Source: Prevotella sp.
GTDB lineage: Bacteria; Bacteroidota; Bacteroidia; Bacteroidales; Bacteroidaceae
Direction of reading: 5' to 3'
Assembly (NCBI GenBank): GCA_024681875.1
Contig: JAILAA010000177.1
Coordinates: forward strand, 1 to 25,275
Length of the DNA: 25,275 nucleotides
Shown piece after piece: positions 1 through 7,323 of the stretch. Position 1 is the stretch's first letter, and each line of letters begins with the position of its first letter. A model generated the notes under the pieces. That model made no database searches. It saw only the letters and a list, made by a program, of their open reading frames with translations, and was not told the origin of the DNA. The translations under genes and the position numbers were made by a program.

Positions 1-1007
1 CGGTAGCCTCATCCATTAAAGCCACTGATGCCAAGGCCGACAAAGCTGCTGAGACAAATACTACTGACCAGGACTCGTTGACGTGCCGCAGCATTGTCAG
101 CAACCTCACGTTCTCGGGTAGTTATCCGCTCAACCAGCCCCTCTTTGGCAAAGGCTTGCTGACGCCCGACGACTCTGTGTACTCCACCTCAGGACGTTAT
201 TTGCAGAACGTGAATACAGTGCTGGAGCATACCGTCGCCGTTAACGAAATGAGCAATGGCATGACCCGCACCATTGACTCCCTGACCTTCAATCCCTGGG
301 ACACCTATCTCCGTCCTATCGTAGTGACGAGTCCTGACCATACGATGAAAGTTAACCGCCTAACCACACACAATGTGCCGTTGGAAAGCCTTGCTGGCCG
401 CGACTCGCTTTTCAGCAAAGTCCCTCCCATGTTTAACCAGTGGCTCTTCCCGTCAACGTCGAAATTCTTTACCTATTGTGGCGTGGACAGCGCCGATGTG
501 GACGGATCGACTGGTAGGCCAGAGTTTGCCTTTGCACTCGGTTCAAGGAATGATGACGGCTCCATCAGAGGACGAGTCTGTTCAGGTACTTACCACATCT
601 ATGTCGTCACTGTTCCCGAGCAGGTGCTCAACCCCAATGCAGACGTGAAACCCTATTACCTGCGTTTCTATCTGAGCTGGACTGATGCATCCAACAAGCA
701 GCAGCTCACCGTGCTGCCGCAGGGTGCCAAGGCAACGGCTGAGATTACGACCGACGAGGGCGAAAACACTGCCACGTTGACCTGTATAGGCGATCCGGGA
801 CGTGTCAACGTCATCGACCTCGGTGAGTTCACATTCCCTGCCTGCTACTACGGACTGGATGCCTATCCAAGCCTGATGATGATTCACACTAAGTCCTACA
901 CTTCTTCTGCCAACCGCAAGAAGTACGACCAGCAGATGCGTGTGGCAGGCGTATTCCTCATTCCGAAGGAGTATAACGACTATTGGGCTAATTCTTCTAA
1001 TGAATAA
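1..1007 (+). CDS. Putative surface/secreted protein of a Sus-like locus, 5' end missing
   Basis: The reading frame is open from base 3 to a TAA at 1005-1007, so the start lies outside the window; a TTG at 78 is only an internal codon. The visible 334 residues have no catalytic motif I recognise. They are rich in beta-type segments, including a stretch around residues 200-235 (GTYHIYVVTVPEQ... then KPYYLRFYLSWTD) that resembles the C-terminal region of Bacteroidales surface proteins encoded next to SusC/SusD, some of which carry fasciclin domains. That resemblance is from memory and is an inference. The stop codon is only 9 nt before the susC ATG, so the two are almost certainly co-transcribed. 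The product probably helps bind the ligand of the transporter at the cell surface. Function otherwise unknown. Confidence 0.6.
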   Translation, partial: VASSIKATDAKADKAAETNTTDQDSLTCRSIVSNLTFSGSYPLNQPLFGKGLLTPDDSVYSTSGRYLQNVNTVLEHTVAVNEMSNGMTRTIDSLTFNPWDTYLRPIVVTSPDHTMKVNRLTTHNVPLESLAGRDSLFSKVPPMFNQWLFPSTSKFFTYCGVDSADVDGSTGRPEFAFALGSRNDDGSIRGRVCSGTYHIYVVTVPEQVLNPNADVKPYYLRFYLSWTDASNKQQLTVLPQGAKATAEITTDEGENTATLTCIGDPGRVNVIDLGEFTFPACYYGLDAYPSLMMIHTKSYTSSANRKKYDQQMRVAGVFLIPKEYNDYWANSSNE

Positions 1008-1016
1008 TTGACGACG

Positions 1017-4000
1017 ATGAAAAGTACGATCTATAATTTCCTACAGCGTCAGGGTCTCAGACTCTCTCTCTGTGCCATTGTCTTGACTGCAGGCTCTGCT
1101 GCTTATGCGCAGGATGACTTTGAGGACGAGGATACCCCCATGACCATCAAAGTTCCCAAGCGCACTCCGCTTGTCGACAACAATCCAACCATCACCGTGC
1201 AAGGCGTCGTCGTCGATGATGCCACCAAGGCACCTCTGGCAGGTGTCCGCGTACAGGCCCTTGACGACAAGCGTTATGTTGCCATGACTGACGAACAGGG
1301 CCTGTTCACCATCAAAGTGCCGACCTTCACTACCTCGCTATTTGTGCAGGCTCCGCAGTATCTGTCTCAGCAGAAGGCCATTGTTGCCGACGACGGGCAG
1401 CAGCTGCACATCAGCCTGTTGAGCGATGCCTTCTTACCCATGTATGAGGACGGCACCACGATAACGTCCCGCAACAGCTTCGTATCACGTGGCAATGGTC
1501 TCTCCGTCGATGAGGAAATGACTGAACGGCTTGGTGGCGACATCCGCATGAACATGCATTCAGGCAATCTTGAGCAGGGCGCCGCCATGTTCATCCGCGG
1601 CATCAGCTCTATCAATGCCAATGCCCAGCCCCTTGTCATTCTTGACGGTGTGGAGCTTGACATGCAGCGCAACAGAGAATCATTGCACCAGGGCGACATC
1701 TTCAACATGCTCTCTACCATTTCGCCCGACGACATCGACAAGGTGACGGTGTTGAAGAACGCCACCGCCCTCTATGGCGCCCGTGGTGCCAATGGTGTCA
1801 TCATCATCAACACCAAGCGCGGCCATTCGATGGCTACACGCATCGACGCCAAGCTGGGCGTGGGCTGGACCTTCACGCCAAACTACCCCACGATGATGAA
1901 TGCAGCGCAGTATCGCAACTACGCCGTTGAGCAGCTTGGCACCATACCCGAGGTGCAGCAGCGCATCGGATCTTCCACGAATCCGTTGCAGTTCAACTTC
2001 CTCAATGATGCCAAGGATGGCTACTACTACAATACCTATCACAACGACACACAATGGAGTGACCATGTCTACCGCACGGCGCTGACCCATAACTACAGCA
2101 TCAACGTGCAGGGTGGTGACGATATCGGCATGTACAACCTTTCTGTGGCCTATATCCAGACCATGAAGAATGTCAAGCGCACCAGCTTCGACCGCATCAA
2201 TGTGCGCTTCAACACCGATATTAACATCCTCTACAACCTGACGACAAAGTTCGACATGTCGTTCTCGCGCTCGAACACGAATCTTTTCGACGAGGGCATC
2301 CCTGCCGACCTCAATGCAGGCATCATCACTTCTCCTGCCTTCCTCGCACAGATCAAGAGCCCGTTGCTCAATCCTTATCAGTACAACAAGAACATCAACG
2401 CCTTCACCTCGCTCCTTGCCGATGCCGACGACCTCTACAGCACTTTGCACAACGGCAACTACTCGCAGGCCAACCCGCTGGCGCTGATGTCAAACGGCAA
2501 GGGTGAGCGCAAGAATCGCAACGAAAACACGTTCTTCAACGTGAGCCTCACACCCACCTATGAGTTTGGCCGCGACTGGAAGCTGACCTCGCATTTCAGC
2601 TACTATCTCAACCGCAACTCGCAGGCCTACTACCGTCCGAACATCGGTCTGCCCTCATTCGCCATCGAGAATCTCGGAACGGTCTATTCCAAGGCTGCAT
2701 CCATCTTCTCCAAGGAGCAGAACATCCTGAGCAACACACACATTGACTGGAGCAAGAAGATAGGCGCCCACACCGTGGCTGCCATGGGCGGTTTCCGCTA
2801 CAATTACTTCTCCTACGACAATAGCGATCTGGCCACTCAATACTCCACGAAGCAGGAGGACGACAAGAACCCGAAGCTCGCCTCAGGCAACAACGTGTAT
2901 TCCACGGTGAAAGGTGCCGACGACGTGTGGAAGAATATGCAGTGGTACGCCTCTGGCGACTACAACTATATGAACCGTTACTTTGCCACTGTCTCGCTGC
3001 TGGCCGAGGCAAACAGCCGTTTCGGCTCCAATGCTGACGGCGGTGTGAAGGCCTTTGGCACCAAGTGGGCCCTCTTCCCCAGTGTGCAGCTGGGTTGGGT
3101 GCTGACCAACGAGAAATGGTTCCCCAAGACGACGGGTATCGACTACTTGCGCCTGAATGCCGGCTATGACATCAGCGGCAACGACGGCATCTCGAACTAT
3201 GCAGCCCGCACCTCGTTCAACACCGTGCGCTACAACTACACGGAAATCGGTATTCAGCTCACCAATGTAGGCAACGAGGAAATCAAGTGGGAGACGACGT
3301 CGAAGCTTAACGTAGGCCTTCAGGGCCACTTCCTCAATAACCGTCTCAGTGCACGTGTCGACCACTTCATCCACCGCACCAACGACCTGCTGGCCCTGAA
3401 GAGCTTCGACAACCCCATCGGCGGCATCAACAACTATTGGACCAACGACGGCAAGGTGCAGAACACCGGCTTTGAGGTGGGCATCAGCGGCAAGCCCATT
3501 GCCACGAAAGACTGGCACATGGAGCTGGGCGCTACCATAGGCCACTATAAGAACGAGGTGAAGTCCTTGGCCAACGGCGACTTCACGTCTTCCATCTACG
3601 GTGCCGACAATGTCCTCACGGCAGTGGGCAAGCCCGTAGGTGTGTTCTACGGCTACAAGACCGACGGCGTCTTCTCCACTACGGCCGACGCTGCAGCCGC
3701 CAACCTCTATATCGTCGACGAGACGGGCACCAAGCAGTATTTCGCAGCTGGCGACGTCATCTTCACGGACATCAACCCCTACAATGCCGACGGCGAGTAT
3801 GCTCCCGGACAAATTGACGAGGCCGACAAAGTTGTCATCGGCGACCCCAATCCCGACATCTATGGCAACATCTTCCTCAACCTCAGTTGGAAGCGCTTCA
3901 CGCTCGGAGCTACCTTCAACTACAGTCTGGGCAACGATGTGTACAACTACCAGCGCTCCATCCTCAACAGCGGCGCCACGCTCTACAACCAGCAGGTGGC

Positions 4001-4349
4001 CGAAATCGCACACTGGCGCTACGAGGGTCAGCACACCGACATGCCGCGCGTCTGCTATGGCGACCCGATGGGCAACAACCGCTTCTCCGACCGTTGGATT
4101 GAAGACGGTTCCTACCTGCGTCTGAAGAACGTCATGCTTTCCTATCAAGTGCCCATTCCCCAATCGTGGCTTTCGTGGCTGCAGGGCATCTCGGTGTGGG
4201 CAGAGGGCAGCAACCTTCTTACTCTCACCAAGTACACGGGCAGCGACCCTGAGTTCTCCATCAGCAACCGCCAGCTCTATCAGGGCATCGACTGCGGCAA
4301 CATTGCCCAGGGACGCATCTTCTCCATGGGTGTGAAGATTAACCTCTAA
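1017..4349 (+). CDS. susC: SusC/RagA-family TonB-dependent outer-membrane transporter
   Basis: A 1110-residue protein. I chose the ATG at 1017, not the TTG at 1008, because it gives a clean signal peptide (charged start, hydrophobic core, cleavage near AYA|QD, about residue 31). An acidic stretch follows, then a carboxypeptidase-regulatory-like beta domain (about residues 58-103, GVVVDDATKAPLAGVRV). The plug domain spans about 155-265, with FIRGISSINANAQPLVILDG and YGARGANGVIIINTKRG. The rest is a 22-strand-type beta barrel ending in the aromatic/hydrophobic pattern FSMGVKINL. Length and domain order match SusC/RagA proteins, which import oligosaccharides (or other large ligands) across the outer membrane using TonB energy with a SusD lid. 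The upstream gene ends 9 nt away and susD follows after a repeat-filled gap. The ligand cannot be read from the sequence. The symbol denotes the family, not orthology to B. thetaiotaomicron SusC. Confidence 0.95.
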   Translation: MKSTIYNFLQRQGLRLSLCAIVLTAGSAAYAQDDFEDEDTPMTIKVPKRTPLVDNNPTITVQGVVVDDATKAPLAGVRVQALDDKRYVAMTDEQGLFTIKVPTFTTSLFVQAPQYLSQQKAIVADDGQQLHISLLSDAFLPMYEDGTTITSRNSFVSRGNGLSVDEEMTERLGGDIRMNMHSGNLEQGAAMFIRGISSINANAQPLVILDGVELDMQRNRESLHQGDIFNMLSTISPDDIDKVTVLKNATALYGARGANGVIIINTKRGHSMATRIDAKLGVGWTFTPNYPTMMNAAQYRNYAVEQLGTIPEVQQRIGSSTNPLQFNFLNDAKDGYYYNTYHNDTQWSDHVYRTALTHNYSINVQGGDDIGMYNLSVAYIQTMKNVKRTSFDRINVRFNTDINILYNLTTKFDMSFSRSNTNLFDEGIPADLNAGIITSPAFLAQIKSPLLNPYQYNKNINAFTSLLADADDLYSTLHNGNYSQANPLALMSNGKGERKNRNENTFFNVSLTPTYEFGRDWKLTSHFSYYLNRNSQAYYRPNIGLPSFAIENLGTVYSKAASIFSKEQNILSNTHIDWSKKIGAHTVAAMGGFRYNYFSYDNSDLATQYSTKQEDDKNPKLASGNNVYSTVKGADDVWKNMQWYASGDYNYMNRYFATVSLLAEANSRFGSNADGGVKAFGTKWALFPSVQLGWVLTNEKWFPKTTGIDYLRLNAGYDISGNDGISNYAARTSFNTVRYNYTEIGIQLTNVGNEEIKWETTSKLNVGLQGHFLNNRLSARVDHFIHRTNDLLALKSFDNPIGGINNYWTNDGKVQNTGFEVGISGKPIATKDWHMELGATIGHYKNEVKSLANGDFTSSIYGADNVLTAVGKPVGVFYGYKTDGVFSTTADAAAANLYIVDETGTKQYFAAGDVIFTDINPYNADGEYAPGQIDEADKVVIGDPNPDIYGNIFLNLSWKRFTLGATFNYSLGNDVYNYQRSILNSGATLYNQQVAEIAHWRYEGQHTDMPRVCYGDPMGNNRFSDRWIEDGSYLRLKNVMLSYQVPIPQSWLSWLQGISVWAEGSNLLTLTKYTGSDPEFSISNRQLYQGIDCGNIAQGRIFSMGVKINL

Positions 4350-4484
4350 AATGAAGAATGAAGAATGAAGAATGAAGAATGAAGAATTTGCTACCGCACA
4401 AGGTGGTTATAACAATACCTCTAAAATGAAGAGTGAAGAATGAAGAATGAAGAATTTGCTACCGCACAAGGTGGTTATAACAAT
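4342..4484 (+). repeat. Tandem duplication between susC and susD
   Basis: Two head-to-tail copies, 4342-4416 (75 nt) and 4417-4484 (68 nt). Each begins ACCTCTAAA, continues with a run of the 7-nt unit ATGAAGA, and ends with TTTGCTACCGCACAAGGTGG then TTATAACAAT. Copy 1 has five heptamers (4351-4385). Copy 2 has four (4426-4453), one reading GTGAAGA. The first copy begins over the last codons of susC, so the unit appears to derive from the susC 3' end plus the spacer. Outside the heptamer count and one A-to-G change the copies are identical, which suggests a recent duplication. Confidence 0.92.
4379..4429 (+). other. Possible leader ORF 1 (16 codons) in the susC-susD spacer
   Basis: ATG at 4379 opens MKNLLPHKVVITIPLK and ends at TGA 4427-4429. 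That stop overlaps the ATG at 4426 in the next repeat copy (ATGA). It starts in the last heptamer of copy 1. Conservation of the reading frame between the two copies is expected from duplication alone, so this is weak evidence of translation. Confidence 0.25.
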
Positions 4485-4497
4485 AATTCAATTATGA
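4447..4497 (+). other. Possible leader ORF 2 (16 codons) whose stop overlaps the susD ATG
   Basis: ATG at 4447 opens MKNLLPHKVVITIIQL and stops at TGA 4495-4497, overlapping the likely susD start ATG (4494-4496) in the form ATGA. This is the classic geometry for translational coupling. It shares its first 13 codons with leader ORF 1. Whether it is translated is unknown. Confidence 0.35.
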
Positions 4498-6554
4498 GAA
4501 CAACAATCATCAATAAGGGGAAACGAAGTCTGAGTATGACGATGAAGTTGCTGGGCGCAGCATTCTTCATTCTTCATTCTTCATTCTTCATTTCCTGCTC
4601 CGACATGCTTGAGTCAGACAGCTCGCGCCAGCTCTTCGAGCCGTCGCTCGATCAGAAGACCGACTCTGTGTTCTACGCCTATGGCATCATGCAGGCCATG
4701 CAGCAGTTGGCCGACCAGTATTACTATCAGAACGAGCTGCGCGGCGACCTCGTGAGCCTCACTGACAAGGCTTCGACACACCTGCGAGAGCTGGCATCAT
4801 TCACGGCCGACGCTACCAACAAGTACGACAGCGTATACCTCTACTACAAGGTCATCAACAACTGCAACTACTATCTGGCCCATCGCGACACGACGCTCAG
4901 GACCGGCGTGCGCAACGTAGTATGCAACGAGTATGCCGCCGTAGCCTCATTCCGCGCATGGGCCTATCTTCAGCTCTCGCGCCAGTACGGTGCCGTGCCC
5001 TACGTTACCGAACCAGTCACCACCATTGCCCAGATCAATGCCAACGTCAATGCGTCAAGCCGTGAGGCCATCCTTGCTGGCGAGGCACAACTTCTGGAAA
5101 CGCTGAAGGCACACTACACCGACGAGCAGCTTGCGGTGCCCACCTTCAACCAGACATCGCGCTCGGCAGGTATTCTTAACTGGAGAGACAACAGCGGAAG
5201 AGAGCAGGAAAAGTTCATCAGTCCGCGCAAGTGCTTCATACCGCTCAACGTGGTCTTGGGTGACCTTTATCTCGAGTTGGGCGAATACGAGAAGGCCGCC
5301 ACATGCTTCTATCAGTATCTGCGCTATGCCGGTTTTGTCAATAAATCCGACATATCGGTCAACTATACCGACCCCATGAGCACTAGCTATAGCTTCTACA
5401 GCCCCATCTACAAGGATTTCATCGACTGGCCAGCCGACTACAACGAGGGAAAGAACAAAACCATCTTCCAGGGTCAGCCCACATGGCTCAGTTCATTCGC
5501 TCACAGCTACGCACCTGGCGATGTCATCTCCTATATCCCCATGGCCGTCAACTACACCATGGGGCAGACAACCGACATTCCCGCCTCCTACGGCTATAAC
5601 TACTATGGCACAGACAACAGCAGCGATGTGTCTACCGGCGTACAGTTCGGTTTCAACTGCCCGAAGACTTACGACATTCAGATAGTGCCCTCACAGGCAT
5701 ACTGCGACTCTGCACGCAGCTCACAGTATTACTACTACACAGAACAAGTCACTGTGGCGCCCTTCTACTGGATTGTGAAGAGCCAGCCTCTGGGCGACTC
5801 ACGTGCCCAAATCATCAGTCGGGGCAACGGAGCCGATTCCACCTACGTCTACTGCCACAAGCCCTCCACGGCCTATGTCTATCTCTATCGCAACACCACA
5901 GTCTGGCTCCATCTGGCCGAGGCCATCAACCGCATGGGCTACCCCGATGCCGCCTTTGCCATACTGAAGAACGGTCTGCACTCCGAGCTGCCCAACTATC
6001 GCTACCTGGAGGTCTACCTGAAGGATGAAGAGGGCAACGACTCCATCGACGCCGACGGCAACAAGGTGCTTGACATGACGCAGTCGCACATCGACGACAA
6101 GTATTATCTCACGACCGAGTCCTACGAGTTGCTGACCACCCGTCTGCCATTCCTTGCCCAGGCGAATTCCGATGTCTTCAGAAACGGTGTTACCAAGGCT
6201 TTTGTAGGCATCCACGGTCATGGAGCCGGTGCAGTGGAAGATCTCTATTCATCCTACCGTTACAGCACCGTGCTCAATGCCAAGATAGCCGATATCAGCC
6301 GAAAGTTCGGCCTCAGCCTGCAGAATTACACCAAGGAAGACTATATCAACGCGATGGAAGACCTGCTCTGCGACGAGTACGCCATGGAGTTTGCTTTCGA
6401 GGGCACACGCTTCTCCGACCTCTGCCGTCTGGCCCGTCACAAGAATCAGGCAGGCACCTATGGAGGCACCTTCGGCGACACATGGCTCAGTCGTATGCTG
6501 CAGAACAATGCCCCCGGCATCACCACGCAGAACTGCTATCTGCCCTACAACTGA
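4494..6554 (+). CDS. susD: SusD/RagB-family outer-membrane glycan-binding lipoprotein
   Basis: A 686-residue protein if started at ATG 4494. In-frame ATGs at 4440, 4536 and 4542 are alternatives; 4536 or 4542 would give the most typical short lipoprotein signal. The signal peptide ends in a lipobox-like FFISC, with the lipidated Cys at residue 35 from 4494. The helical SusD signature is visible around residues 140-165 (AVASFRAWAYLQLSRQYGAV then PYVTEP), followed by TPR-like helices and the usual C-terminal segment (LCDEYAMEFAFEGTRFSDLCR). SusD proteins sit on top of SusC and bind the glycan before import. The hydrophobic core of the signal peptide (about residues 24-34) is encoded by a TTCATTC-type heptamer repeat complementary to the repeat upstream of the gene. 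Translation may therefore be influenced by mRNA folding. Confidence 0.93.
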   Translation: MRTTIINKGKRSLSMTMKLLGAAFFILHSSFFISCSDMLESDSSRQLFEPSLDQKTDSVFYAYGIMQAMQQLADQYYYQNELRGDLVSLTDKASTHLRELASFTADATNKYDSVYLYYKVINNCNYYLAHRDTTLRTGVRNVVCNEYAAVASFRAWAYLQLSRQYGAVPYVTEPVTTIAQINANVNASSREAILAGEAQLLETLKAHYTDEQLAVPTFNQTSRSAGILNWRDNSGREQEKFISPRKCFIPLNVVLGDLYLELGEYEKAATCFYQYLRYAGFVNKSDISVNYTDPMSTSYSFYSPIYKDFIDWPADYNEGKNKTIFQGQPTWLSSFAHSYAPGDVISYIPMAVNYTMGQTTDIPASYGYNYYGTDNSSDVSTGVQFGFNCPKTYDIQIVPSQAYCDSARSSQYYYYTEQVTVAPFYWIVKSQPLGDSRAQIISRGNGADSTYVYCHKPSTAYVYLYRNTTVWLHLAEAINRMGYPDAAFAILKNGLHSELPNYRYLEVYLKDEEGNDSIDADGNKVLDMTQSHIDDKYYLTTESYELLTTRLPFLAQANSDVFRNGVTKAFVGIHGHGAGAVEDLYSSYRYSTVLNAKIADISRKFGLSLQNYTKEDYINAMEDLLCDEYAMEFAFEGTRFSDLCRLARHKNQAGTYGGTFGDTWLSRMLQNNAPGITTQNCYLPYN
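4562..4591 (+). repeat. Heptamer repeat (ATTCTTC)4 inside the susD signal-peptide codons
   Basis: Four perfect copies of ATTCTTC plus AT. The 30-nt tract is the exact reverse complement of 30-nt stretches within the (ATGAAGA)5 tract at 4351-4387, and of 4426-4455 apart from one pair that becomes G-U in RNA. It encodes part of the membrane-spanning signal sequence (ILHSSFFI). Confidence 0.9.
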
Positions 6555-6581
6555 TCGTCGCACACCCCTGTCCGACAACCC

Positions 6582-7166
6582 TTGGACATCGAACAACATC
6601 CGTTGGAACCCTTCCTGCCGCCACATGCGCGGTTGTTGATGCTGGGCAGCTTCCCGCCGTCGAAGAAACGGTGGTGCATGGACTTCTTTTACCCCAACTT
6701 CAACAACGACATGTGGCGCATCTGGGGGTTACTCTGCTTTGCCGACAAGAATCATTTTGTTGACGTAGAGAACAAATGCTTCCGCCAAGAAGACATCGTA
6801 AGCTTTCTTACAGAGAAAGGCATTGCTCTCTACGATACGGCCGTTTCCGTTGTGCGCACGCGCAATACTGCCAGCGACAAGGACTTGGAAGTAGTGGCGG
6901 CCACCGATATTGCCGCCCTGCTGGCACGCTTGCCCCTGTGCACCGCCATTGCGGCCACTGGGCAGAAGGCTGCTGAGCTGCTGGCGCTCCACTTCGGCGT
7001 CAGCCAGCCTGCTGTTGGCACCAGTGTCACCTTCCAGTACGGCGGGCGGTCCATCTCCTTCTACCGTATGCCCAGCTCGTCGCGCGCCTATCCCCTTCCA
7101 CTTGAGGCAAAAGCCTGCCAGTATGCTGTGCTATTGAGGTTGTTTGACCTCGCATCCCCTTTCTGA
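6582..7166 (+). CDS. Uracil-DNA-glycosylase-family (UDG superfamily) protein
   Basis: 194 residues from a TTG start at 6582. The next in-frame ATG (6639) would remove the conserved N-terminal block, and the family I recall from Bacteroidales begins in the same way (MDIEQHPLEPFLPPHARLLM). The motif LGSFPP near residue 22 corresponds to the nucleotide-binding/catalytic loop A of UDG-superfamily enzymes. PNFNNDMWRIWG follows, and MPSSSRAYP near residues 168-176 fills the place of the C-terminal DNA-intercalation loop. Enzymes of this fold remove uracil or mismatched bases from DNA; which substrate applies here is not clear. The gene begins 27 nt after the susD stop, in the same reading frame, with no promoter element between them, so it probably rides on the susCD transcript. 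A 9-C homopolymer (7169-7177) follows its stop. Confidence 0.75.
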   Translation: MDIEQHPLEPFLPPHARLLMLGSFPPSKKRWCMDFFYPNFNNDMWRIWGLLCFADKNHFVDVENKCFRQEDIVSFLTEKGIALYDTAVSVVRTRNTASDKDLEVVAATDIAALLARLPLCTAIAATGQKAAELLALHFGVSQPAVGTSVTFQYGGRSISFYRMPSSSRAYPLPLEAKACQYAVLLRLFDLASPF

Positions 7167-7207
7167 CTCCCCCCCCCTGCTGTTATGATGGATTTCGTAG
7201 TAGCATT

Positions 7208-7234
7208 TGTCTGAACCGCGTCGCGGTTTAGACA
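7208..7234. other. Strong inverted repeat (12-bp stem, 3-nt loop)
   Basis: Arms 7208-7219 and 7223-7234 pair as TGTCTGAACCGC with GCGGTTTAGACA, with one G-T(U) wobble and loop GTC. It lies 41 nt after the UDG gene and about 50 nt before the metY-like promoter. Neither strand has a T-run after it, so it is not a canonical intrinsic terminator. It could be a transcript-end hairpin, an operator or an interspersed palindrome. Confidence 0.6.
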
Positions 7235-7285
7235 TGTCACATGCAAAAAACTTTGTTGTCTGGCGGTGGGAAAAAGAAAAATTAG

Positions 7286-7293
7286 TAACTTTG
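7286..7293 (+). promoter_or_regulatory. Bacteroidetes -7 element (TAACTTTG) for the metY-like gene
   Basis: Matches TAnnTTTG and is followed by CAC. It lies 30 nt before the ATG at 7324. No clear -33 TTTG is at the usual distance. The short predicted 5' leader leaves no room for a riboswitch. Confidence 0.65.
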
Positions 7294-7323
7294 CACCCAA
7301 AATCCAAAGAAACGATAGAAATC

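Noticed and set aside
4440..4493. SusD starting at the ATG at 4440 inside the repeat
   Set aside because: It would put 18 non-signal residues (MKNEEFATAQGGYNNNSI) before the signal peptide, which is poor for a lipoprotein. It remains possible but less likely than 4494 or 4536.
7167..7323. Possible SAM or other riboswitch before metY
   Set aside because: The predicted transcript leader after the -7 element at 7286-7293 is only about 25 nt, and the hairpin at 7208-7234 lies upstream of the promoter.
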